11,601 nt of DNA from Natrialbaceae archaeon Tc-Br11_E2g1. Its GTDB lineage: Archaea; Halobacteriota; Halobacteria; Halobacteriales; Natrialbaceae. Position 1 is the first letter of the stretch. Each line of letters begins with the position of its first letter. The notes under the pieces are model-generated. The model was not told where the DNA came from, did not search any database, and worked only from the letters and a program-made list of their open reading frames with translations. The translations under genes were made by a program, and so were the position numbers. The DNA lies in assembly GCA_001564255.1 (NCBI GenBank), contig LKNC01000066.1, positions 1 to 11,601 of the forward strand, given 5' to 3'. Positions 1-6,400 of this stretch are shown here, piece by piece.

Positions 1-1046
1 CCCGCATCGGACAGGGGGTTGATCGTGTCGTTCAGAATAGCGTTGTCCGTTCCCAGGCCGACGGTCACGTCGCGTGCGAGCATCGAGGTGATGGGTGCGA
101 ACCCGGTAGCAAGCCGCATGTTCGCGCGGAAGTTGTGGACTACCGGTGTTTCCGTCCGGGCCAGCAATCGAACGTCCCGTTCGTTCGTTTGAACGCAGTG
201 TCCCAAAAGCGCACGCTTTCCGAGGTACCCGACGTTTCGGAGGTATTCGATGCTAGAGAGTGCGCCTCGCTCGGCCAGTTCAGCTTCCGCTTCCGCCACG
301 TGTGTGGTCGTCATCACGTCGTACTTTTCGGCCAGCCGATACGACTCGCGTAGTGCGGTCGGTGTCGTCGTCGCGACGGTTGCTGGTGCTGGCCAGACGG
401 ATTGTCGGTCCTCCGGTTCGTGAAACGTCTCGATCAGTGCTTCGACGTTATCAGTCACTTCTTCGGTCTCGATTACGAGCGTGTCCGGGCCAGGATGGCT
501 CGGTTCCGCGTCGCGAGCGGTAATTTCGTCAAACAGCTGGACGAAGGCATCATCGGCCACCAGGTCCCTGACCCCGGCACCGTAGACGTTCCTGACACCC
601 ATCTCGTCGTAGACGGCAAGTTTCCGTCGAGTCGGTTCGAGATCGCTCCAATCGAGTGCTGTATCGTTTTCGACGAACGTCGTCGTTCCCGAACGGATCG
701 CTTCAATGCAGTAGAGTTTGGCCGCGATCGCATACTCCCGGGACTCCATCTCGAACAGCGCCGGCTGTTTAACGTTGAACAGCCAATCGTAGAGCCCCCG
801 ATCCTGCTCGAACGATCCACGCAGTAGGATGTCAGAAACGTGTGTGTGGGCGTTGATCAGACCCGGGATGATTACGCCGCCGTCGGTGTCGATCACACGG
901 TCCGAGGAGGTTTCCGCCTCGAGTCGTTCCGCTGTACCGACAGCTGAAACACGACCGTCGGTGATCGCCACCGCGCCGTCGGTGATGATCTCCCGTTGTG
1001 CGTTTTGCGTTACGACCGTCCCGTTTGTTAGTAACAGCTCCGTCAT
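1..1046 (-). CDS. AtzA/TriA-like amidohydrolase (s-triazine hydrolase / deaminase superfamily), C-terminus cut by window edge
   Basis: This frame is open from the ATG at 1046 to the window edge (348 full codons). It is a metal-dependent amidohydrolase that would remove an amino or chloro group from a heterocycle in the cytoplasm. Visible metal and catalytic residues are H67 and H69 (NAHTHV), H249 and E252 (THVAEAE), H283 (LGHCVQ) and D334 (GLGTDN). Recalled family knowledge: atrazine chlorohydrolase AtzA and melamine deaminase TriA share INAHTHV..ILLRG, YDWLFNV, LYC.EA.RSG and VWPAPA, all present here at nearly the same positions. The His of the usual PHA motif of SAH/MTA deaminases is replaced (PAPA, A222), again as in AtzA. 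Residues that separate AtzA from TriA are mixed: E126 and N335 are AtzA-like, L85 is TriA-like. A GGAG lies 6 bases before the ATG. The true substrate is unknown; another deaminase activity is quite possible. The gene is lower in GC than its neighbours, which suggests transfer. Confidence 0.88.
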   Translation of the reverse strand, partial: MTELLLTNGTVVTQNAQREIITDGAVAITDGRVSAVGTAERLEAETSSDRVIDTDGGVIIPGLINAHTHVSDILLRGSFEQDRGLYDWLFNVKQPALFEMESREYAIAAKLYCIEAIRSGTTTFVENDTALDWSDLEPTRRKLAVYDEMGVRNVYGAGVRDLVADDAFVQLFDEITARDAEPSHPGPDTLVIETEEVTDNVEALIETFHEPEDRQSVWPAPATVATTTPTALRESYRLAEKYDVMTTTHVAEAEAELAERGALSSIEYLRNVGYLGKRALLGHCVQTNERDVRLLARTETPVVHNFRANMRLATGFAPITSMLARDVTVGLGTDNAILNDTINPLSDA

Positions 1047-1074
1047 GGTGTTCTCCGGATCAGTCTGTCGCCCG

Positions 1075-1111
1075 TGCGGATTTCTGGTGCAAACACTGTC
1101 ACAAATCCGCA
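1075..1111. repeat. Perfect 9-bp inverted repeat upstream of the amidohydrolase
   Basis: TGCGGATTT (1075-1083) and AAATCCGCA (1103-1111) are perfect inverted arms separated by 19 bases. The element ends 28 bases before the amidohydrolase ATG at 1046, inside the 114-base gap after the aldehyde dehydrogenase stop. No T-run follows it in the minus direction, so it does not look like a terminator. It could be a two-site operator or a hairpin in the 5' leader. Confidence 0.6.
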
Positions 1112-1160
1112 GATTCTGTCCACTCACTCGTTTCGTTGCCAGTAAGTAAAGAAACCACGG

Positions 1161-2627
1161 TTACAACACGATACTCTTCGTGCGCATCAAAGCGTGGATC
1201 GAGGCGTCGATCCCCTCCCGGCCGATACCGGAGTTCCGGTTCCCGCCGAACGGAACGTCCCCGAGTCCGTGGGAGGGCGGGCCGTTGATCCGGACCGCGC
1301 CGGCATCGACGCGTTCGGCGACCTCGAGTGCGCGGTCGTACTCGTTGGTAAAGACCGCGGCGTCGAGTGCGAGGTCGGAGCCGTTGGCGATCTCGAGGGC
1401 CTGTGTCTGCTCACGGAAGGTCGTCACGGCGGCGATGGGGCCGAACTGTTCTTCCGAGAGGACCCGCGCGTCGTGGGGGACGTTCGCGAGCAGCGTCGGT
1501 TCGAAGAACTGTTCCTCGAGGTCCGCGGGCGTTCCGTCGGGTGCGTGACGGCGTCCGCCACTGACGAGATCCGCCCCCTTCTCGAGGGCGTCCTCGAGGA
1601 GTTCCTCGACCCAGTCGGCTTGGGACTCGCTGATCAGGGGGCCGACGGCCGTCCCTTCGTCGAAGAGATCACCGGCGTGCCAGGCCGCGAGCTCGCCCTC
1701 GAGGCGCTCTACCAGCTCGTCGTGGATCGATTCCTGGACGAGTACCCGCGAGACGGCCGAGCAGCGCTGGCCGGCGTATTTGAACGAGCCACGGGCACAC
1801 GCCTCGGTGACGGTCTCGAGGTCGGCGTCCTCGAAGACGATCGCGGGGGCGTTGCCGCCGAGTTCCATGTGGAGGTTCACCGTCCCGCTCTCGTAGGCGA
1901 CGTGTTCGCCCGCACTCGAGGAGCCGGTCATGGTGATGCAGTTTATCCGGTCGTCGCCCGTCAGGACGTCGCCGATCACGTCCGCCTCGCCGGGGACGAA
2001 GTTGAACGCGCCGTCCGGGATCCCGTCGACGTCGACGACGACGTCGGTGAGGATCGCCGCCGAGACGGGCGTCCGGCTGGCGGGTTTCAGGAGCACGCTG
2101 TTGCCCGCGGCGATCGCGGGAGCGACCTGGAGTGCGGTCGTCGCCAGCGGGTAGTTGTAGGGTGTGATCGCCAACACCGTACCGATCGGTTCGTGTTTGA
2201 CGATCGCCTGCCAGCCCTCGTGGCCCGCAGTCGAGCCCTCGCGGAACTCGCCTTTGCTGACCACGTTCCGGGCTTCCTCCGCGGCCCTGCGAAAGCGTTC
2301 GGCGGCGGCGCCGACCTCGCCGCGAGCGGAGGCGATCGGTTTGCCGGCCTCCCGGACGATCACCTCGGTCAGTTCCTCCTCCCGGTCGTCGAGGCCCTCG
2401 GCGATCTCCGCACACCAGCGTGCTCGCTCGACGACCGTCGTCTCCCGGAGTTCGGTCGTTACCGCGTGAGCGGCTGCCAGCGCCGTTTGCGCCTCCTCCG
2501 GCCCCGCGGCGGCGACCCGTGCGAACGAGCCACCGTCGGCGAGGTCGCGTACCTCGAGGGCGTGGTCGGTCTCGAGCCACTCCCCGTCGACGTAGATCCG
2601 TTCTCCGCGCTGTGTGAGTGTTGACAT
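1161..2627 (-). CDS. NAD(P)-dependent aldehyde dehydrogenase, GapN / lactaldehyde / succinate-semialdehyde type
   Basis: This 488-residue protein has the full length and all key residues of the aldehyde dehydrogenase superfamily. N158 (TPYNYP) and K181 (KPAS) serve the oxyanion hole and cofactor, TGSSSAG (234-240) is the Rossmann loop, E255 (MELGG) is the general base, C289 (GQRCSA) the nucleophile, and E393 (EEQFGP) binds the nicotinamide ribose. It oxidises an aldehyde to the acid in the cytoplasm. The FKYAGQRCSAV block, the VPFGGNRNSGIGREG end block and the TKSIVL tail resemble non-phosphorylating glyceraldehyde-3-phosphate dehydrogenase (GapN) and archaeal lactaldehyde dehydrogenases more than betaine aldehyde dehydrogenases, but the substrate cannot be read from sequence. 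CGGAG lies 4 bases before the ATG. A TrmB-like operator sits at 2660-2678, which would fit control by sugar supply. The amidohydrolase follows 114 bases downstream on the same strand. Confidence 0.93.
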   Translation of the reverse strand: MSTLTQRGERIYVDGEWLETDHALEVRDLADGGSFARVAAAGPEEAQTALAAAHAVTTELRETTVVERARWCAEIAEGLDDREEELTEVIVREAGKPIASARGEVGAAAERFRRAAEEARNVVSKGEFREGSTAGHEGWQAIVKHEPIGTVLAITPYNYPLATTALQVAPAIAAGNSVLLKPASRTPVSAAILTDVVVDVDGIPDGAFNFVPGEADVIGDVLTGDDRINCITMTGSSSAGEHVAYESGTVNLHMELGGNAPAIVFEDADLETVTEACARGSFKYAGQRCSAVSRVLVQESIHDELVERLEGELAAWHAGDLFDEGTAVGPLISESQADWVEELLEDALEKGADLVSGGRRHAPDGTPADLEEQFFEPTLLANVPHDARVLSEEQFGPIAAVTTFREQTQALEIANGSDLALDAAVFTNEYDRALEVAERVDAGAVRINGPPSHGLGDVPFGGNRNSGIGREGIDASIHALMRTKSIVL

Positions 2628-2659
2628 ACGTCTCCGTTGGCCCCCGCTGGTGAAAAGAT

Positions 2660-2678
2660 TTACTCATAATTGGAGTAA
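2660..2678. promoter_or_regulatory. Inverted repeat TTACTC-N7-GAGTAA, candidate TrmB operator
   Basis: TTACTC (2660-2665) and GAGTAA (2673-2678) form a perfect 6-bp inverted repeat centred about 42 bases before the aldehyde dehydrogenase ATG at 2627. It contains TACT-N8-GAGTA, which matches the TACT-N7/8-GAGTA motif that I recall for the sugar-responsive regulator TrmB of Halobacterium salinarum. The site lies where a core promoter for a message with a short leader would be. Which regulator binds is inference. Confidence 0.55.
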
Positions 2679-2833
2679 TAGTATGCTCGAGTGTACGGTC
2701 CGGCGAGAATACGATTGTGGCCTGACGTGTATCTGTTCCGATTCGCCAATATATTTATAATTTGAACTATATTAGTTGTGAGCGTAAAAAGCTCAGTTTA
2801 TCACTACTAAAGAAATATTTTTCATGGCCAGAA

Positions 2834-2856
2834 TTTAAGTGGGTAGATACCCTACC
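2834..2856 (+). promoter_or_regulatory. Proximal dpsA promoter with an operator-like dyad near the start point
   Basis: TTTAAG at 2834-2839 is a typical haloarchaeal TATA box. Transcription would begin near 2860, giving an almost leaderless message from the ATG at 2867. Between box and start lies GGTAG (2842-2846) - N5 - CTACC (2852-2856), a perfect inverted repeat placed so that a bound repressor would block polymerase. The binding factor is unknown; an iron- or redox-responsive one would fit dpsA. Confidence 0.55.
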
Positions 2857-2866
2857 ATCGGATACG

Positions 2867-3412
2867 ATGAGCACCCAGAAAACCGTCCGACAGGAGTCAA
2901 ATACCGTCGTGGAGAACGGCCTCCGACTCGAGGGAGAAAAGGCCGAACAGATCGTCGACGCGCTGAACACCGAACTCGCGAACGCCTACGTACTGTACCA
3001 CCAACTGAAAAAACACCACTGGGTCGTCGAGGGTGCGGAGTTCCGCGACCTTCACCTCTTCACTCAGGAGGCGTACGAGCACGCCGAGGAGGGTGCCGAC
3101 CTGATCGCCGAACGCGCCCAGGCGATCGGCGGCGTCCCGGTTTCCGGGCCGACGAACCTGGAGCAGCGAGCGACCGTCGAGTTCGAGGGCGAGGACGTCT
3201 ACGACGTTCGGACGATGTTAGAGAACGACCTCGAGATCTACGGGGAGATCGTCGAGTCGATGCGTGACAGCATCGAACTCGCGCGGAACCTCGGCGACCA
3301 CGCCACCGCACAGATCCTGAGTGAGATCCTCGTCGATGTCGAAGACGACGCCCACCACTTCGAACACTACCTCGAGGACGACACCCTGGTGCTCGAGGAC
3401 GCGACCCACTGA
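2867..3412 (+). CDS. dpsA: DpsA ferritin-like DNA-protecting protein
   Basis: The 181-residue protein closely resembles Halobacterium DpsA, which forms a 12-subunit shell that oxidises and stores iron and so protects DNA from peroxide. Shared blocks include ANAYVLYHQLKKHHW, EGAEFRDLHLF, GDHATA and DDAHHFEHYLEDDTLV. The ferroxidase residues H51 (HHW), H63 (DLH), D78 and E82 (ADLIAER) fall at the numbering used for E. coli Dps. The frame is open further upstream to 2762, but the start chosen is 2867: MSTQK matches the Halobacterium N-terminus, and a TATA box lies 33 bases before it. The 35 extra codons are AT-rich and not protein-like. It is a single-gene unit; a T7 run lies 71 bases after the stop. 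Control by iron or peroxide is expected for the family and is supported only indirectly by the dyads upstream. Confidence 0.97.
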   Translation: MSTQKTVRQESNTVVENGLRLEGEKAEQIVDALNTELANAYVLYHQLKKHHWVVEGAEFRDLHLFTQEAYEHAEEGADLIAERAQAIGGVPVSGPTNLEQRATVEFEGEDVYDVRTMLENDLEIYGEIVESMRDSIELARNLGDHATAQILSEILVDVEDDAHHFEHYLEDDTLVLEDATH

Positions 3413-3482
3413 GACGGATCGGTATACCGGGACGGAATCAGAACAGACCGGATAAAGCAAAACGAATCCGGCGGACGACGAC

Positions 3483-3489
3483 TTTTTTT
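3483..3489 (+). terminator. T-run terminator after dpsA
   Basis: Seven T residues follow the GC-rich CCGGCGGACGACGAC, which is the usual form of an archaeal terminator. The run also sits in the loop of a possible stem, CGACGAC (3476-3482) with GTCGTCG (3499-3505). It abuts the stop codon of the convergent gene. Confidence 0.5.
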
Positions 3490-3782
3490 CACGGACGCGT
3501 CGTCGCCCAGACGGCCGTAAGCGCGAGCGCGAGCGCCGGAAAAAGCGGGAGGACGATCAACGCGGTCCGGTAGATGCTGGCGTCGGGTGGAACGAGCAAG
3601 ATGCCGACCGGGGCGACGATCAGTGCGATGAAGATGACACCGACGAGGACCCAGCCACGCCAGTCGAATTCCCTGTCGACGTCGTCCGGATGGCGGTCGT
3701 GGGCCGACGTGTCCCCGTCGCTCGAGTCGTCGTCGAACGTAGCGGGGTCGTGTACGTATCCGCCGTCGTCGCTCGAGGTCAC
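3489..3782 (-). CDS. Small two-helix membrane protein with acidic N-terminus, unknown function
   Basis: This 97-residue protein is not recognised. Residues 1-40 are hydrophilic and strongly acidic (many Asp and some His), followed by FDWRGW at the membrane surface and two predicted membrane helices at about 44-66 and 72-94, joined by a short PPDASIYR turn. Such small helix-hairpin proteins are common in haloarchaea and have no assigned role. The start is GTG: an in-frame TAA stands at 3792-3794, no ATG lies between it and the frame, and a TATA-like CTATCA occurs about 25 bases upstream. The stop codon overlaps the dpsA T-run. It lies 53 bases upstream of the pus10 end on the same strand (pus10 is transcribed first), so read-through from pus10 is possible. 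Confidence 0.72.
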   Translation of the reverse strand: MTSSDDGGYVHDPATFDDDSSDGDTSAHDRHPDDVDREFDWRGWVLVGVIFIALIVAPVGILLVPPDASIYRTALIVLPLFPALALALTAVWATTRP

Positions 3783-3835
3783 AGTCGACGGTTACGACTC
3801 CGGCGTGATAGCCCTCACGGTTGCGGTTTCGGTAC

Positions 3836-5182
3836 CTACGTCTCGCGTGACTCGTCCCCGAAGTACGCCTCGAGTTCGAACGGTTCGTTCTCCCCGGCGA
3901 CGCCGGTGACGTCGAGGGCAGTCACCTCCGCACCCGTCCCGAGGAGGCCGGCGAGACTCGGCTCGGTGCGGCCGTCGTCGCCGCTGATCAGTTCTTTGAC
4001 GTAGAGGCCGCCCTCGCCGTGGAGACGAACCTCCGCGTGGGTGGGGTCGGAGAGGTCGCCGTCGATCCCGTAGACCGTCCGCTCGCGGGTCAGCCCCGCC
4101 CGGCGGTGGTCGACGCGCTGTGGGGTGTACTGTTCGACCGTCGTCCCCTCGAGTTCCTCGAGTGCCGTCTCGAAGGCCGCCTCCTCGACGGGTTCGTCGA
4201 ACTCGACGTCCGCGCGATAGCGTTTGCTCGCGTCGTGTTCTTTGACGCGTTCGACCATCCCGTAGGTCGCGAGCCGGAGCCCCTCGACCTCGATTGCACC
4301 CTCGGCGGCCTCGTTGATCTGCGCTTCGAGGGCGGCGACGTCGGGGCGACGGACGCGCGGGCGTTTGACCTCGAGGACGAACGGCCGACCGTCCCCGAGC
4401 ATGCGTGCGTCGACGTCCTCGCGACCAGCGCCGTGAAAGGTCCCCTCGTCGCCGTCCATCGCCTCGACGACGTGTGGGCGGACGACCTGCTCGACGCTCG
4501 TATCGTACAGATAGCCCGAGCCGCCACAGTACTCACAGGGTTCCTCCCCGTCGTCGCCGAGCTGGACGCCACTGCCCCCACACTCCCGGCAGGGCCACTC
4601 GGTCTGGGGGATGTCACGCTCGAGTTTGCGATAGCGCCCGTAGACGAACGCCGGGTTTACCTGGAGATCGACGGCGTGGCTCGTGACCGTCCCGATCGCC
4701 TCCAGCGGATCGAACGCCCGGAGGTCGACGACCGCCAGCACGTCCGGGCGTTCGAAGCCGACCTCCCCGCCCGTCTTCGCGCCGACCCGGCGGCCGACCT
4801 CGCGGTTCATCTCGCGTTTGAGCGACTCGCCGACGTCCGCCTCGAGGCCGGCGTCCTCGCGGAGTAACGCCTCGTTTTCCTCGAGCAACGGCGGGACCTT
4901 GCTGCCGACCTGGTAGGTCCTAAAGTCGACACCCTCGAGCTCGGCGACGACGGTCTCGGCGATGGCATCGACGGTCCCACAGTAGCCCTCACAGACCCAA
5001 CAGTCGGCGGGGTCGTCCGGTTCGTACGGTTCGTCTTCCTCGAGTGCCAGGGTCGTTCGCAGTGCCCGACCTCGCTCGGCGTTGGTGAGCCCGAAACTCC
5101 GTTCGGCGAACGGACGGCCGAGACACGAGTCACAGACCGGCCCCGTCGCGAGGAGCGCCCGGACGTCCTCAATCAGCGTCAT
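3836..5182 (-). CDS. pus10: tRNA pseudouridine synthase Pus10 (archaeal Psi54/Psi55)
   Basis: The 448-residue protein makes pseudouridine 54 and/or 55 in the T-loop of tRNA in archaea. The N-terminal zinc site is visible as CDSC (C17, C20) and CWVC (C61, C64), followed by the RNA-binding THUMP-like domain. The catalytic domain carries the family signature GREDVDARMLG with likely catalytic D256, then GRPFVLEVKRPR. The C-terminal LHGEGGLYVKELISGDDGRTEPSL block is characteristic. A second cysteine cluster, CRECGGSG (198-205) and CEYCGGSG (216-223), stands before the family TSVEQ motif. The frame stays open upstream to 5671, but that part lies antisense to the protease gene. The start at 5182 gives MTLIEDVRALL, the expected beginning, with GGAG 8 bases before it. 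It shares a 78-base divergent control region with the protease gene. Confidence 0.96.
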   Translation of the reverse strand: MTLIEDVRALLATGPVCDSCLGRPFAERSFGLTNAERGRALRTTLALEEDEPYEPDDPADCWVCEGYCGTVDAIAETVVAELEGVDFRTYQVGSKVPPLLEENEALLREDAGLEADVGESLKREMNREVGRRVGAKTGGEVGFERPDVLAVVDLRAFDPLEAIGTVTSHAVDLQVNPAFVYGRYRKLERDIPQTEWPCRECGGSGVQLGDDGEEPCEYCGGSGYLYDTSVEQVVRPHVVEAMDGDEGTFHGAGREDVDARMLGDGRPFVLEVKRPRVRRPDVAALEAQINEAAEGAIEVEGLRLATYGMVERVKEHDASKRYRADVEFDEPVEEAAFETALEELEGTTVEQYTPQRVDHRRAGLTRERTVYGIDGDLSDPTHAEVRLHGEGGLYVKELISGDDGRTEPSLAGLLGTGAEVTALDVTGVAGENEPFELEAYFGDESRET

Positions 5183-5260
5183 GTGCCGTTCTCCGGGCGG
5201 TGGAGGTAACACGTTTTCCTTTCGAGGGGCTTCAAGTGAGTGCCGTCCTATCCCCTCTCC
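5183..5260. promoter_or_regulatory. Divergent promoter region of pus10 and the HtrA-like gene
   Basis: In these 78 bases TTCAAG at 5231-5236 is a plausible TATA box for the protease gene. On the other strand GGAG precedes the pus10 ATG by 8 bases, so pus10 has a short leader with a Shine-Dalgarno site. No clear TATA box for pus10 is seen and no strong dyad. Confidence 0.35.
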
Positions 5261-6400
5261 ATGGAGGACACGCGTTCGCATCGTCGGTCGTTTCTGGCGG
5301 CCGCGGGGACGGCGATTCTCGGCTCGGTCGCGGGCTGTACCGAGCCACACGCGGGAACCGGCTTCGAAACGTCGAACGACTCCGGCGTCGCCCGGGAGAA
5401 CCTGGCGGACGGCTCGGCCTTCAGCGACCTCTACGGGACGACGATCGACGCGGTTACGCAGGTCAGGGTCCATGGCATTCCGACACCGGAGGGTGAAACC
5501 GGCGGGCAGGGCTCCGCGTTCGTGTACGACGACGACCACGTCGTGACGAACGAACACGTCGTTCGTGGCGGTGCGGGCATTGAACTCCAGTACACCAACG
5601 GCGACTGGACGACCACCGACCTCGTGGGCACCGACTACCACAGCGACCTGGCCGTCCTCGAGGTCGACCACGTTCCCGAGGCGGCCGATCCGCTTTCGCT
5701 TTCGGACCGACAGCCGGTCGTCGGCCAGGAGATCGCCGCGATCGGCAACCCACTCGGCCTCGAGGGGACGATGACCCGGGGGATCGTAAGCGGCGTCAAC
5801 CGGTCGATCCCGATGCCGGAGGAGTACGTCGTCGGCGGTATGGCGTACTCGTTTCCGAACGCGATCCAGACCGACGCCGCGGTCAACCCGGGGAACAGTG
5901 GCGGTCCGATCGTCGACCTAGACGGCGAGGTCGTCGGTGTCGTCAACGCCGGCAGCCCCTTTACCGACAACATCGGCTTTGCGATCTCGGCTGCAGTGAC
6001 TCGCAGGGTCGTCCCGTCGTTGATCGACGACGGCGAGTTCCGTCACTCACACATGGGGATCTTCTTCGAACCAGTAAACCGGCTGGTCGCGGACGAAAAC
6101 GACCTTTCGGAGCCGTCCGGAATCCTGATCGCGGACCTCGAGGACGGCGGGCCTGCCGAGGGGGTTCTGGAGGGAAGTGACAGCGTCGTCGAACGCCGTG
6201 GTGAGGAGATCCCCGTCGGCGGCGACGTCATCGTGGCCATCGACGGCGAGCCGATCCCGGACAGGCATGCCTTGGGGACCTACCTCGTCCTCGAGACCGA
6301 GCCGGGTGACACGATCAGCCTCGAGGTGCTCCGCAACCGTGGCCGGGAACGCACGACGGTCGATCTCGAACTCGGGGCACGCGAGGAACCCGATATCTGA
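5261..6400 (+). CDS. HtrA/DegP-like trypsin-family serine protease, Tat lipoprotein with PDZ domain
   Basis: This 379-residue protein is a predicted extracytoplasmic quality-control protease. The N-terminus has a twin-arginine motif (HRRSFLAAAG) and a lipobox GSVAGC with C26, so it should be folded in the cytoplasm, exported by Tat and tethered to the outer face of the membrane by lipid. The trypsin-like domain (about 55-255) has H99 (TNEHVV), D129 (HSDLAV) and S213 (NPGNSGGP). A PDZ domain covers about 265-372 (GGPAEGVLEGSD, GGDVIVAIDGEPI). All three catalytic residues are present, so it is probably active. A GTG at 5240 also opens the frame, but the ATG at 5261 is preferred: it puts the Arg pair close to the N-terminus, and a TATA-like TTCAAG lies 25-30 bases before it, fitting a leaderless message. 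Substrates are not known. Confidence 0.94.
   Translation: MEDTRSHRRSFLAAAGTAILGSVAGCTEPHAGTGFETSNDSGVARENLADGSAFSDLYGTTIDAVTQVRVHGIPTPEGETGGQGSAFVYDDDHVVTNEHVVRGGAGIELQYTNGDWTTTDLVGTDYHSDLAVLEVDHVPEAADPLSLSDRQPVVGQEIAAIGNPLGLEGTMTRGIVSGVNRSIPMPEEYVVGGMAYSFPNAIQTDAAVNPGNSGGPIVDLDGEVVGVVNAGSPFTDNIGFAISAAVTRRVVPSLIDDGEFRHSHMGIFFEPVNRLVADENDLSEPSGILIADLEDGGPAEGVLEGSDSVVERRGEEIPVGGDVIVAIDGEPIPDRHALGTYLVLETEPGDTISLEVLRNRGRERTTVDLELGAREEPDI

Larger units (their letters stand above)
2628..2866. promoter_or_regulatory. AT-rich divergent control region between the aldehyde dehydrogenase and dpsA
   Basis: This 239-base gap is much richer in A and T than the coding DNA, above all from 2745 to 2840. Besides the TrmB-like operator it holds a very strong TATA-like run, ATATTTATAA at 2751-2760, readable on both strands. 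It also holds the dyad TTAGTTGTGA (2772-2781) / TCACTACTAA (2801-2810), 9 of 10 pairs, and the repeat TGAGC-N7-GCTCA (2779-2795). No gene is seen: the open frame that runs from 2762 into dpsA has non-haloarchaeal codon use and no family resemblance. Confidence 0.6.

Noticed and set aside
1112..1160. T-rich stretch on the minus strand after the aldehyde dehydrogenase stop as a terminator
   Set aside because: TTTCTTTACTTAC is interrupted by other bases and no stem precedes it; the evidence is too weak to call.
1194..2624. 476-codon open frame on the plus strand
   Set aside because: It is the exact antisense shadow of the aldehyde dehydrogenase, caused by GC-rich codon bias; its translation shows no family motifs.
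1669..2667. 332-codon minus-strand frame
   Set aside because: It is a shifted frame within the aldehyde dehydrogenase, extremely rich in Arg and Gly, typical of out-of-frame reading.
2762..2866. 35-codon N-terminal extension of DpsA
   Set aside because: AT-rich codons unlike the rest, no match to DpsA homologues, and the region is better explained as a promoter.
4019..4867. 282-codon plus-strand frame
   Set aside because: Antisense shadow of pus10 without recognisable motifs or a promoter.
5183..5671. 163-codon N-terminal extension of Pus10
   Set aside because: It runs antisense through the protease gene; the family N-terminus begins at the ATG at 5182, which has a Shine-Dalgarno site.
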